Below, piece after piece: positions 11,451 through 19,883 of a DNA stretch of 64,000 nucleotides (the stretch's first letter is position 1; the number at the start of each line of letters is the position of its first letter). This DNA comes from Methanomassiliicoccus luminyensis B10 (GTDB lineage Archaea; Thermoplasmatota; Thermoplasmata; Methanomassiliicoccales; Methanomassiliicoccaceae), in assembly GCF_000308215.1 (NCBI RefSeq), contig NZ_CAJE01000017.1:34673-98672 (forward strand), written 5' to 3'. A program made the position numbers and the translations under genes. The notes beneath the pieces are model-generated. The model had not been told where the DNA came from. It searched no databases and saw only the letters and a program-made list of their open reading frames with translations.

Positions 11451-11810
11451 ATGGCAATCGAATTGGTAGAAATAATGAATGTGATCGGTGGACTGGTGCT
11501 GTGCGTCGGGATCGTCGGAGCTTTGCCCGGCATCGGAAAATACCTGGAGAAGGCCGGCAAGTGGCTCGGAGGGTTCCAGATCATCATCGGCATCATAACA
11601 CTGATCGTTGGCATTCTAGATCTCTTTTCCCTGCAGGGTATAGTGGCTACGCTGGTAGGCATCATCTTGCTGACCGGCGTCTTCTACATGATACCTGTGC
11701 TCGGCAAGTACCTGGAGAGGTTCGGAAAGTGGCTCGGAGGGTTCCAGACCATTATCGGAGTGATAGCGCTGATCATCGGCATCCTGGGAATGCTCGATGT
11801 AGTGGTCTGA
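11451..11810 (+). CDS. Small membrane protein made of two tandem repeats
   Basis: A 119-residue hydrophobic protein of unknown function. It consists of two copies of a unit of about 55 residues: a Gly-rich helix, a conserved KYLEKAGKWLGGFQ / KYLERFGKWLGGFQ linker, and a second Ile/Gly-rich helix ending in VGILDLF or IGILGML. That predicts four membrane helices with pseudo-twofold symmetry. The ATG at 11451 has AAGGAGA seven bases upstream. A TATA-like CTATTAAATATC lies at 11403-11414. The gene ends just before a strong terminator and is monocistronic. Confidence 0.75.
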   Translation: MAIELVEIMNVIGGLVLCVGIVGALPGIGKYLEKAGKWLGGFQIIIGIITLIVGILDLFSLQGIVATLVGIILLTGVFYMIPVLGKYLERFGKWLGGFQTIIGVIALIIGILGMLDVVV

Positions 11811-11830
11811 GCACGAACGCCAAACCTTGA

Positions 11831-11862
11831 AAAGGACGAACAGGGCGACCCGTTCGTCCTTT
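11831..11862 (+). terminator. Intrinsic-type terminator
   Basis: An 11-bp perfect stem (AAAGGACGAAC at 11831-11841 pairing with 11852-11862) with a ten-base loop and a T-run (11861-11865), directly after the duplicated membrane-protein gene. Confidence 0.75.
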
Positions 11863-11938
11863 TTTACTTCACTTCGCCTTCGACATACAGCGTAGACGTC
11901 TTTTTTATCGGGCCGCCTCGACTTCATTACTGAGAACC

Positions 11939-12339
11939 ATGGTCGAGACGGTAAAGGATTACATGATCCCCAAGGAAGAGGTGGTAACCCCCGACGACTC
12001 GGTGACCGCCGCCATTGATCTCATGGTCGAGAGGGACAGTGGCAGCGTCATAGTGGTGGACAGAGAGGAGAAGAGGAGAGGCCGGTGGGCATCTTCACCG
12101 AGCGGGACCTGCTCCGCCACGCTCGGATACATCAAGCCAAGTTCATGAGCCTCAAGATATCCGAGGTCATGTCCTCACCGGTACACACCGTCACCAGGGA
12201 CACGCCCCTGAGCTCCGCGATCAGGATCATGAAGGAGAAGGGCATCAGCAGGGTCCCCGTGGTGGACGAGGAGGGGCGCCTGACAGGCCTGTTGTTCTGG
12301 CGGGACATTCTCTATGGCATGGCATTCTCCAGGCTGTGA
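11939..12339 (+). pseudogene. CBS-domain pair protein, frameshifted
   Basis: Two frames together encode one CBS-pair protein of about 133 residues. The first (from ATG 11939) gives MVETVKDYMIPKEEVV through SGSVIVVDREEKRRGR. The second resumes at VGIFTERDLLRHARIHQ and ends at 12339 with LFWRDILYGMAFSRL. In intact relatives these segments are continuous, so one base has been gained or lost in the purine-rich stretch near 12068-12085. CBS pairs bind adenosyl nucleotides and usually act as regulators. Either the gene is broken or the base call in this GA-rich run is wrong; translation from ATG 12085 alone would give only the second CBS motif. Confidence 0.8.
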
Positions 12340-12372
12340 ACGGGGGCCGTTCCCTAAACCATATTAAGCCAG

Positions 12373-12480
12373 AAAAAAAGGAGGGCGCAGGGAGGCACGC
12401 CGCTGCCTGCTCCCTGCCGCTCCCCATGGTTGATGCCATCATTTACCGATGAAACGACGGGGGGCTACTCCCGTCATCTA
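12373..12480 (-). ncRNA. Candidate small RNA between convergent genes
   Basis: On the minus strand an AT-rich TATA-like element (about 12503-12514) predicts a start near 12480. About 107 bases follow with two hairpins: a 6-bp stem at 12456-12475 (GACGGG with CCCGTC) and a bulged stem at 12387-12417 (GCAGGGA with TCCCTGC, plus an inner GGCA/TGCC). The second hairpin is followed by seven Ts (complement of 12373-12379), a classic terminator. No good reading frame covers it. It could instead be only the distal terminator of the trans-sulfuration gene, but the promoter-like block in between argues for a separate transcript. Confidence 0.4.
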
Positions 12481-12643
12481 AGATGTAATTTGAGTAAGTA
12501 TGTAAATATTTTACTATTAACTCTAATATTTGATGATAATGAGCCGCATTGATCGGAGTGGCGGGTTTCCGGACCAGGCCCGTCGCCCCCCGATAATCAG
12601 GGAAGGGGGCACGGCCATGGGGATGCAGACGACTCGTCCGGCA

Positions 12644-13870
12644 TCATGGACCGCCGGGGCATTTCTCCAGTGCTAGCTCCAGGTCCCTTATGATGTCCTC
12701 GGGATCTTCCAGGCCCACCGAGAAGCGGAAAACGCCCTTCCCCGCGTACTGGTCCCAGGACTCCCGCTGCTCTGGAGTGTCGAGCCTGAAGGATGTCTCC
12801 AGCATGTCGTCCGTGGGCAGGTAGAACAGCAGGGAACGCTGGTGTCCCAGCGAAACGGCGTAGTGGATTATCTGCAGTTCCCTGGCGAAGACCTCCGCCG
12901 CGGCGGGGCCGTCCTCCATCTGGAACGTGATCATGCCGGAGAAGTTCTTCATCTGCCTCTTCGCCAGCTCATGCTGGGGGTGGCTCTCCAGCCCGGGGTA
13001 GATGACCTTCTTTACCTTGGAGTGGCCCTCCAGGAAGCGGGCGACCTGGAGCGCGTTCTCCTGGTGCGCCCTCATCCGCAGGGGGAACGTGGCAAGGCCC
13101 CGCATGATGAGCCAGGCGTTGAACGGGCTGAGAGCTGCGCCGAAGCGGATGCCGACGGTCCTGCGGAGCTGCGCCAGCTCTTCCTTGGGGCCGAGGACCG
13201 CCCCTCCCAGGGCGTCGCCGTGGCCGCTCAGGTACTTGGTCAGGGAATGGACCACGAAGTCGGCGCCGAGGTCGAGGGGGCGCGTGGCGATGGGGGTGGC
13301 GAAGGTAGAATCGACCGCCAGTTTCGCTCCCGCCTTATGCGCGATGTCGGCGACCGCGGCGATATCGGTGATGCGGAGGAGAGGATTGCAGGGAGTCTCG
13401 ATGTAGATCAGCTTGGTGTTCTTCTTGACCGCACCTTTCACCGCGTCCAGGTCGGAGGTGTCGACCTTGGTGACCTCTATCCCCAGCCCGGGGACCGTAT
13501 CGTTGGTCATCTCCGACAGCGCGGCATAGGCCACGTCGCTCACCACGACGTGGTCCCCCGCCCGGAGGACGTGGAACAGCAGCGCGGAGATCGCCGCCAT
13601 CCCGCTGCTGAGGGCCACCGAGGCCTCGGCGTTCTCCAGCGCGGCGAGCTTTACCTCGAGCTGATGGACGGTAGGATTGCCCCACCGGGTGTACACCCAG
13701 CCCGCGTCCTCCTCCATGCCCCGCGCTGAGAAGCCGGTGCTCGCTTCGGTGACGAATGTAGTGGACATGACGATGTTCGGCGCGGATGCTTTGGTCACGG
13801 GGTCCGGTTCCTCCCCGGCGTGGATGGAGGTCGTGCTTATCCCTGTCGGGAACGTGATCTTGCGAGACAC
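12644..13870 (-). CDS. PLP-dependent trans-sulfuration enzyme (cystathionine gamma-synthase/lyase or methionine gamma-lyase family)
   Basis: Cytoplasmic Cys/Met metabolism enzyme of about 408 residues. The PLP lysine lies in HSLTKYLSGHGDALGG. Family hallmarks include YTRWGNPTVHQLE, LSSGMAAISALL (phosphate-binding) and IETPCNPLLRITD. It acts on sulfur amino acids; cystathionine gamma-lyase, gamma-synthase and methionine gamma-lyase cannot be separated here. The GTG at 13870 (MSRKITFPTGISTTSIHAG) fits the family N-terminus; an upstream in-frame ATG at 13963 would add about 31 poorly conserved residues. The gene stands alone, convergent with the CBS gene. Confidence 0.85.
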   Translation of the reverse strand: MSRKITFPTGISTTSIHAGEEPDPVTKASAPNIVMSTTFVTEASTGFSARGMEEDAGWVYTRWGNPTVHQLEVKLAALENAEASVALSSGMAAISALLFHVLRAGDHVVVSDVAYAALSEMTNDTVPGLGIEVTKVDTSDLDAVKGAVKKNTKLIYIETPCNPLLRITDIAAVADIAHKAGAKLAVDSTFATPIATRPLDLGADFVVHSLTKYLSGHGDALGGAVLGPKEELAQLRRTVGIRFGAALSPFNAWLIMRGLATFPLRMRAHQENALQVARFLEGHSKVKKVIYPGLESHPQHELAKRQMKNFSGMITFQMEDGPAAAEVFARELQIIHYAVSLGHQRSLLFYLPTDDMLETSFRLDTPEQRESWDQYAGKGVFRFSVGLEDPEDIIRDLELALEKCPGGP

Positions 13871-13984
13871 GAGGTGAAAGATTATGCCGCGGTAGATAAC
13901 TGGTAGGTCGTCCGGTAGGTCGGAACGGAATAATCCGAGGGTAGGCGGTGACGCCGCCCCCATGCCAATCTAGAAGAACGGCAT

Positions 13985-14824
13985 ATGATGGTACCGTGCC
14001 GGGGGATGCCGACGGGCAAGAAGGAAAGCTACGCGAAAGAGGTGAGGGACCTGCTGTCCGGATATCTCCGGACCGCCGACGATGGAAAGACCCGCGAGTA
14101 CCTGGCCAGGAACAGCAGCCTCCCCGGCCCGCGGGGGAACCTGGAACTGGCCCATGCGTTCGCCGACGAGGTGGGGACGCTCTCCGGGACGGAGCCGGGG
14201 AAGATGTGGGAGCTCGCTTCCAGCTTGTCCTCCCTGTCCCCGGACGAGGCGCCGGTGAACGACCCCAAAGAGCTGATACCGTTCTGCGGGGCCGTGGCCA
14301 TCGGAGCGATAGGCTCGATGCAGGAAGGATATGAACAGAAGGCGCTCGCCCGCCTGAGGGAGAAGGCGGAGGACCCCCGCTGGAGGACCCGGGAGGGCGT
14401 GGCCATGGGCCTTCAGAGGATCATCGGGAAGCGGGGGTCGAGGATAGTGAAGGAGCTTGACAGCTGGATCGCCGAGGACCGCTGGCTGGTCATGAGGGCG
14501 GCGGCCGCAGGAGTGGCCGAGCCCGCTTTGCTGAAGGACCCGAACACTGCCGCGGAGGCTTTGGAGATCCACAGGAAGATCGTCGCCCGCATGCTCGCTT
14601 CCGATCATCGGAGATCAGAAGGGTTCAGGACCCTGAGGCAGGCGCTCGGGTACTCCCTCAGCGTAGCGGTGTGCGCATGCCCTGAAGAAGGGTTCGGCTA
14701 CCTGCGCGAGCTGGTGGGAGCGGACGACCCCGATGTGCGGTGGATCGTCAAAGAGAACCTGAAAAAGAACCGGCTCCTCAGGGGCTTCCCCGGCGAGACA
14801 GGAGCGCTGAAGGCCCTGATATGA
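13985..14824 (+). CDS. HEAT-like/DNA-alkylation-repeat protein
   Basis: A 279-residue, largely helical protein without membrane helices or signal. Repeating amphipathic helix pairs (for example around EKAEDPRWRTREGVAMGL and EDRWLVMRAAAAGVAEPALL) resemble HEAT/ARM-like repeats as in AlkD-type DNA glycosylases, but I cannot confirm catalytic residues. It converges on the NikR-type gene. Starts at 13985, 13988 or 14006 are all possible; none has a convincing ribosome-binding site. Function is unassigned. Confidence 0.65.
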   Translation: MMVPCRGMPTGKKESYAKEVRDLLSGYLRTADDGKTREYLARNSSLPGPRGNLELAHAFADEVGTLSGTEPGKMWELASSLSSLSPDEAPVNDPKELIPFCGAVAIGAIGSMQEGYEQKALARLREKAEDPRWRTREGVAMGLQRIIGKRGSRIVKELDSWIAEDRWLVMRAAAAGVAEPALLKDPNTAAEALEIHRKIVARMLASDHRRSEGFRTLRQALGYSLSVAVCACPEEGFGYLRELVGADDPDVRWIVKENLKKNRLLRGFPGETGALKALI

Positions 14825-14839
14825 TCTGGCCGTCCGTCC

Positions 14840-15223
14840 TCAGGACTGCACGAACTTGATGTATTCGAGGCCCTCGTTCTTCTGGAAGGCCGACATCATG
14901 TCCCTCACGGCGCCGGCGTCCCCGCTGACCAGGAACACGTCCAGGCACTTGCCGTTCTTCAGGTGGGAGTGCACCTGAGTAAGTATGGTGCTCCTGTACT
15001 GGTGGCTGGCCTCGTCCATCTCGTGCCCCGCGCCGGACTTGTGCACGGCGATGACGATCCCCTCGATGGCGCCTTCCAGCTTCTCCCGTTCCCTTATCTC
15101 CGCTTCGGCTGACCTCAGGCAGACCCTGATAGCCTCGCTCCTGCCGGCAAGCCCCAGCATCTTCTGGAGCTTGTCAAGGTCCTCAAGGTTCTTGTCGGTC
15201 AGAGAGACGCTGACGATCGACAT
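14840..15223 (-). CDS. nikR: NikR-family ribbon-helix-helix metal-responsive regulator
   Basis: A 127-residue repressor with an N-terminal ribbon-helix-helix (MSIVSVSLTDKNLEDLDKL, then RSEAIRVCLR) and a C-terminal ACT-like metal-sensing domain. The four residues that form the high-affinity nickel site of E. coli NikR (His76, His87, His89, Cys95) align with His74, His85, His87 and Cys93 here, with identical spacing. It is divergent from znuACB, so it probably controls that importer. An inverted repeat overlaps its own promoter. ATG 15232 would add three residues. Confidence 0.85.
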   Translation of the reverse strand: MSIVSVSLTDKNLEDLDKLQKMLGLAGRSEAIRVCLRSAEAEIREREKLEGAIEGIVIAVHKSGAGHEMDEASHQYRSTILTQVHSHLKNGKCLDVFLVSGDAGAVRDMMSAFQKNEGLEYIKFVQS

Positions 15224-15250
15224 ATTTCGCATGGGTAGGTGAATGTTATT

Positions 15251-15268
15251 AGCATATTTATGTATGCT
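15251..15268. promoter_or_regulatory. Inverted repeat over the nikR promoter
   Basis: AGCATA and TATGCT arms separated by TTTATG. On the minus strand the centre reads CATAAATA, a TATA-like box about 28 bases before the nikR start region, so a bound repressor would block TBP. The site is also 62-80 bases from the znuA ATG at 15331. This fits autoregulation and control of the divergent importer. Confidence 0.55.
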
Positions 15269-15330
15269 CACGCCGTTGTTAATAGTTAGGACTATATCCA
15301 TTATTATCATCTAATGGCCATAGTGAGAGA

Positions 15331-16305
15331 ATGTCCTTAAACAGGAAGTCACGCACCATAATCGCACTGGCCGTCGTCGGTGCCCTGGTACTATCCGGCG
15401 GATTCGCTTTTGCCTACTATAGCACAGGACAGAGCTCGGACAAGATGCAGGTGGTGGCGACGTTCTATCCTCTGTACTACTTTTCCTCCGAGATCGGGAA
15501 GGACAAGGCTGACGTGAGCATGCTCATCCCCGACAACGCGGAGCCGCATTCATGGGAGCCGCGCCCCTCCGACGTGGTGAAGGTGGACAAAGCCGATATC
15601 CTCGTGTACAACGGCGCGGGCTTCGAGCCGTGGATGGATGAGTTCCTTGAGCTGACCACTAAAAAGGAGGTTGTCGTGGTGGACACCAGCAAGAACGTGT
15701 CCCTGATGGAGGGGCATGATCATGATCACGAGGAGGGAGAAGAGCATGATCATGAAGAGGAGGAGCACGACCACGGGCCCAACGATCCCCACTTCTGGCT
15801 CGACCCAAGGAGCGCCAAGGTGCAGGTAGATAATATCCTGGCCGCCTTCGTGGAGGCGGACCCCGACAACGCCGACTTCTACGAGGCCAACGCCGAGGAC
15901 CTCAAGTCCCGGCTGGACGCCTTGGACCAGGAGTTCGCGGACGGCCTGGCCGATCGGACCAAGGACGATATCGTGACCACTCACGAGGGGTTCAATTACC
16001 TCGCCGCCAGGTACGGGTTCAACGTGCACAGTGTCATGGGCATATACGCCGATACGGGCGACATTACTCCTGAGGCCATGGCCGAGCTTGAAGACCTCAT
16101 CAACGATCTCGGGATCGGCTACATCTTCGGGGAGCCGACCTACTCGGACACTACCATCGAGAGCCTGGCCCATGACACCGGCGCCGAGGTGCTCATCCTC
16201 GACGGCATACACGGGCGGTCCGGACCGCACGCGGACATGGACTACTTCGAGATAATGCGGGCGAACCTGCAGGCGCTGCGGACCGGCCTGGGAGTAAGCA
16301 CTTAA
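15331..16305 (+). CDS. znuA: Zinc/manganese-type ABC substrate-binding protein
   Basis: Cluster A-I metal-binding protein of 324 residues on the cell surface, anchored by an N-terminal helix (10-29). It has the family motif EPHSWEP (about 71-77) with a metal-ligand His, a His/Asp/Glu-rich loop (about 129-148, with HDHDHEEGEEHDH) typical of ZnuA, then NDPHFWLDPR with the second His and THEGFNYLA with the third. The acidic His loop is generally taken to help capture zinc. It is the first gene of znuA-znuC-znuB. The substrate could be zinc or, given the NikR-type regulator, nickel. Confidence 0.9.
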   Translation: MSLNRKSRTIIALAVVGALVLSGGFAFAYYSTGQSSDKMQVVATFYPLYYFSSEIGKDKADVSMLIPDNAEPHSWEPRPSDVVKVDKADILVYNGAGFEPWMDEFLELTTKKEVVVVDTSKNVSLMEGHDHDHEEGEEHDHEEEEHDHGPNDPHFWLDPRSAKVQVDNILAAFVEADPDNADFYEANAEDLKSRLDALDQEFADGLADRTKDDIVTTHEGFNYLAARYGFNVHSVMGIYADTGDITPEAMAELEDLINDLGIGYIFGEPTYSDTTIESLAHDTGAEVLILDGIHGRSGPHADMDYFEIMRANLQALRTGLGVST

Positions 16306-16331
16306 ATCCCCCTTTTCATGTGGTGAGCGGA

Positions 16332-17111
16332 ATGGTCGAAAAGGTAGTAGAGATCAGGGACCTGGTCGTCAAGTACGGCAACAACACCGCCCTCGACGGG
16401 GTGTCGCTGGATGTCGAGAAGGGGGATGTGCTGGGCATCATCGGCCCCAACGGAGGAGGGAAGACGACCCTCCTCAACGCGATGCTCGGCAATGTCAAGA
16501 TCGCCTCCGGCTCGGTGAAGCTGTTCGGTACCGAGCTGGGGAAGTTCAGGGACCACCACAAGATCGGGTACGTCTCGCAGCACGCCATCCAGTTCGATCC
16601 CCTGTTCCCCGCCACGGTGGAGGAGATCGTGCGCCTGGGGTGCATCACCCGCAACAGGCTGGGGCGCAGGCTTTCCTCCGATGACAAGAGGGCGGTCCGC
16701 GAGGCCATGGAGCTGGTCGGCATCGACAATGTGAGGGGGAAGAAGATCAGCGAGCTGTCCGGCGGGCAGAAGCAGCGCATCTTCATCGCCAAGGCGCTGG
16801 TCAGGGAGCCGGAGCTGATCATCCTCGATGAGGCGGCCAGCGGGCTGGACGTCGGCATCCAGGACCGCTTCGTCAAGCTGCTCCGGAAGCTGAGGGATGA
16901 AAGGGGAGTGACGGTCATCACCGTCTCCCATGACATCTCCAGCGTGATGTGCCAGGCCAATAAGCTGGCCATCGTCAACCGCAAGCTGGAGTTCACCGAG
17001 ATCACCGAGGGAACGGACCCTCACCAGGCTATGAGGGACGCCTACGGCGAGCATTTCACCTTCGTGTTCCACCACGAGCGCGACGGCTGCGTAGGCCACA
17101 ACCATGGGTGA
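16332..17111 (+). CDS. znuC: Zinc-type ABC importer ATPase
   Basis: Cytoplasmic ATPase of about 259 residues with GPNGGGKTT, the signature LSGGQKQRIFIAKAL, Walker B LIILDEA and the switch His in TVSHDIS. It ends with a His-containing tail (FVFHHERDGCVGHNHG) that may bind metal. The ATG at 16332 is preferred. GTG codons at 16320 and 16323 are in frame and possible. The 3' end overlaps znuB by eight bases, indicating translational coupling. Confidence 0.9.
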   Translation: MVEKVVEIRDLVVKYGNNTALDGVSLDVEKGDVLGIIGPNGGGKTTLLNAMLGNVKIASGSVKLFGTELGKFRDHHKIGYVSQHAIQFDPLFPATVEEIVRLGCITRNRLGRRLSSDDKRAVREAMELVGIDNVRGKKISELSGGQKQRIFIAKALVREPELIILDEAASGLDVGIQDRFVKLLRKLRDERGVTVITVSHDISSVMCQANKLAIVNRKLEFTEITEGTDPHQAMRDAYGEHFTFVFHHERDGCVGHNHG

Positions 17112-18033
17112 GAACATGCTGGAGATCAACGACCTTATCAACATGTTCGAGTACGCCTTCTTCCAGCGCGCCTTCATCGGCGGGCTGTTCGCGGCCGCCC
17201 TGTGCTCCTTGTTGGGAGTGTTCATTGTGCTGAGGCGGGCGGCGCTCATCGGCGAGGGGGTCGCCCACCTCTCCTTCGGCGGCATCGCCCTGGGCCTGTT
17301 CATGTCGGTGTACCCTCTCGACACTGCCCTCCTGATGTCGCTGGTGGGCATCTTCGCCATCTCCTACATGCAGCGCAAGAAGATCGTGTACTCGGAGATG
17401 GCCATCGGCATCATGATCGCCTTCGGCCTCGGCCTGGGCTCAGTGCTGGCGAGCCTCAGCGGCGGCTTCAGCGTGGACCTGTTCTCTTACCTGTTCGGCT
17501 CCATCCTGACCATCTCCAACAGCGATCTCACGCTGATCGTCGGCCTGTCCCTCGCCGTGCTGGCGTTCGTGCTCCTGTTCTTCAAGGAGCTGATGCACAT
17601 GACCTTTGACGAACAGGGCGCCAGGCTGTCCGGGATACCGGTGTTCTGGCTCGACCTGGCGTTCAACGTCGTGCTCGCTTTCACCGTGGTGGTGTCGATC
17701 AAGATCGTCGGCTCGCTCCTCGTATCCGCCCTGATCATCATCCCCGCCTCCTCGGCGATGCAGCTCTCGAGGTCGTTCCGGGGGACCGTTGCCATCAGCG
17801 TCGTTCTCGGCGCCATGGCGGTAGTGGCGGGCCTGGTGGCCTCATTCGTCTACGATGTCGCCACGGGCGGCGCCATCGTTCTGTGCAGCATCGGCATATT
17901 CCTGCTGTGCATATTGTTCAAGAAGATCCAGGGGAAGGAGGAGGGGGCGCCCGAGTACGAGAACGCGAAGCAGGGCGACCTCATCAGGATCGAGAGCGAG
18001 GCGCCCACGGCCGATGCCAAGGACCGACCGTGA
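17104..18033 (+). CDS. znuB: Zinc-type ABC importer permease
   Basis: Membrane permease of 309 residues with about eight to nine helices in the ABC-3 family. The start ATG 17104 lies within the end of znuC. Conserved segments include LRRAALIGEGVAHLSFGGIA near the N-terminus and LLVSALIIIPASSAMQLSRS in the second half. The last 40 residues are charged and cytoplasmic. It completes the znuACB transporter. Confidence 0.9.
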   Translation: MGENMLEINDLINMFEYAFFQRAFIGGLFAAALCSLLGVFIVLRRAALIGEGVAHLSFGGIALGLFMSVYPLDTALLMSLVGIFAISYMQRKKIVYSEMAIGIMIAFGLGLGSVLASLSGGFSVDLFSYLFGSILTISNSDLTLIVGLSLAVLAFVLLFFKELMHMTFDEQGARLSGIPVFWLDLAFNVVLAFTVVVSIKIVGSLLVSALIIIPASSAMQLSRSFRGTVAISVVLGAMAVVAGLVASFVYDVATGGAIVLCSIGIFLLCILFKKIQGKEEGAPEYENAKQGDLIRIESEAPTADAKDRP

Positions 18034-18065
18034 TCCCGGGGACCTCTTAAGTACGGGGCGGGGGG

Positions 18066-19883
18066 TCAAAGGCCGATCTCTTTGGCCCTCTGGTCCACTC
18101 TCTTCTTCACTTCGGCGGACATCTCGATCTCGTCCGGCCACTCCCGGGCGAAGCCATCGGCCGGCCCCTTCCTGGTGGCGTCCACGATGACGCTCCTCTC
18201 GCCGATCCTTATGTCCCTCAGGGGGTCGATGTTGTTGAACGATCTCCAAAGGACCAGGGAGTCGTCGGCGAGGTCGATGTCGTCGTAGAGGACGACCACG
18301 CCCTGATCGGCGGTCCTCCCGGCCTCGGCGAGCCTGCCGATGAAATGGTTCGTGCTCTGCCCTCCCTTCCTCAGGGCGATGAGCTGCAGGGGGTTCCTTG
18401 ACCCGGGCGCGATGGCCCGGCAGGATACGAACCCCCGGTCCAGGGCCCTGAGCGAAGCGATCGTCTCCTCCCCGGAGCCGGTGCGCCCGAACCTCTTCTT
18501 CCCCCGGGGAGGCTCCCCTGCCAGCCGGGCCGTCGCGTCGATGCCCAGCTTGCCGCCGTACAGGGCATGGGGGGCGGAGTGGTCCAGGACGTCGAGCATT
18601 CCCTCCGTCACCACCAGGTCGCTCCACGGGTCCATGGCGTCAAGGAGGTGGGCGAGCAGCCTTTTCTTGTCCCTGAGCAGGGAGGCGTCGTCCACCACCG
18701 CGATCATCTTGGCGAAGCTCATCTGGCCGTTACCCCACAGCGAGCTCATGACCTTTCTCGCCTGCATGGGGTACTCCTTCCTGATGGCTACTACCACGAT
18801 GTTGTGGAACACCCCCTCCCAGGGCATCCAGTAGTCGACGATCTCCGGCACGATCATGCGCAGCGGCGGGAGGAACACCCGCTCGGTGGCCTTCGCCATG
18901 TAGCAGTCCTCCATGGGAGGACGGCCGACCACGGTGGCGCTGTAGATGGCGTCCCGGCGGTGCGTGAGAGCGGTGACGTGGAATACGGGGTACTCGCCCG
19001 GCAGCGAGTAGTAGCCAGTATGGTCGCCGAAGGGGCCCTCGGTCCTCCGCTCCTCCGGGTCGACGTATCCCTCGAGCACGAACTCGGCGGTTGCCGGGAC
19101 CTCCAGGTCGACGGTCCGGCACTTCACCAGGTCGACCGGCGAGCCGCGGACGAAGCCGGCCAGGAGCATCTCGTCGAGGCCCTGGGGCATGGGGGCGGTG
19201 GCGGCGTAGGTGACCGCGGGATCGGTGCCGATGGCCACCGCCACTTCCATTCTTTTCCCCGCCCTCCTGTACCCGTCGAAGTAATGGCTCCCGTCCTTGT
19301 GCACGTGCCAATGCATCCCGGTGGTGCGGCGGTCGAACAGCTGCATGCGGTACATGCCCGCGTTGCGCTTCCCTTCCAGGCTCTTGGTGAAGACCACGGG
19401 CAGGGTGATGAACCTGCCGCCGTCCTGGGGCCAGCACTTCAGCGCCGGCAGCAGACCGAGGTCAACGTCGTCCCCTTCCAGCACGACCTCCTGGCAGGGG
19501 GGCCGCGACATCCTCCTCACCCGGGGGAGGCACTTCGAAAGGGACAGCAGCTCCGGGAGGAGAGCGGCCTTCTGCCGGAACGTGGCGGGCGGCCTCATGT
19601 CCAGAAGCCCCGAGACCCTGGCACCCAGCGCGTCAAGGTCCTGGGCCCCCAGGGCCATGGACATTCTCTCCCCGCTCCCGAAGGCATTGGTGAGGACCGG
19701 GAACCCGCTGCCCTCTACCCTCTCGAACAGCAGCGCCTTGCCGCCGCCGGGGCTCTTGGACATGCGGTCGGTGATCTCCGTTATCTCCAGCTCGGGGGAC
19801 ACCTCCGCCTTGACACGCAGTAGCTCACCCTCCGCCTCGAGGCGGGAGAGGAAGTCCCTCAGGTCACGGAACGCGGCTGTCAC
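18066..19883 (-). CDS. UbiD-family decarboxylase (prenylated FMN dependent)
   Basis: A 605-residue cytoplasmic UbiD-family protein; family members use prenylated FMN to decarboxylate aromatic acids. Family segments seen include GPFGDHTGYYS and RHYF-like HWHVHKDGSHYFDGYRR, plus the C-terminal VVVLYDDIDLADDSLVLWR. It is the last gene of a five-gene overlapping operon: its start overlaps ubiE by 20 bases. In menaquinone routes a UbiD acts on the carboxylated, prenylated ring; that is the likely role here. The UbiX flavin prenyltransferase it needs is not in this window. Confidence 0.88.
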   Translation of the reverse strand: MTAAFRDLRDFLSRLEAEGELLRVKAEVSPELEITEITDRMSKSPGGGKALLFERVEGSGFPVLTNAFGSGERMSMALGAQDLDALGARVSGLLDMRPPATFRQKAALLPELLSLSKCLPRVRRMSRPPCQEVVLEGDDVDLGLLPALKCWPQDGGRFITLPVVFTKSLEGKRNAGMYRMQLFDRRTTGMHWHVHKDGSHYFDGYRRAGKRMEVAVAIGTDPAVTYAATAPMPQGLDEMLLAGFVRGSPVDLVKCRTVDLEVPATAEFVLEGYVDPEERRTEGPFGDHTGYYSLPGEYPVFHVTALTHRRDAIYSATVVGRPPMEDCYMAKATERVFLPPLRMIVPEIVDYWMPWEGVFHNIVVVAIRKEYPMQARKVMSSLWGNGQMSFAKMIAVVDDASLLRDKKRLLAHLLDAMDPWSDLVVTEGMLDVLDHSAPHALYGGKLGIDATARLAGEPPRGKKRFGRTGSGEETIASLRALDRGFVSCRAIAPGSRNPLQLIALRKGGQSTNHFIGRLAEAGRTADQGVVVLYDDIDLADDSLVLWRSFNNIDPLRDIRIGERSVIVDATRKGPADGFAREWPDEIEMSAEVKKRVDQRAKEIGL

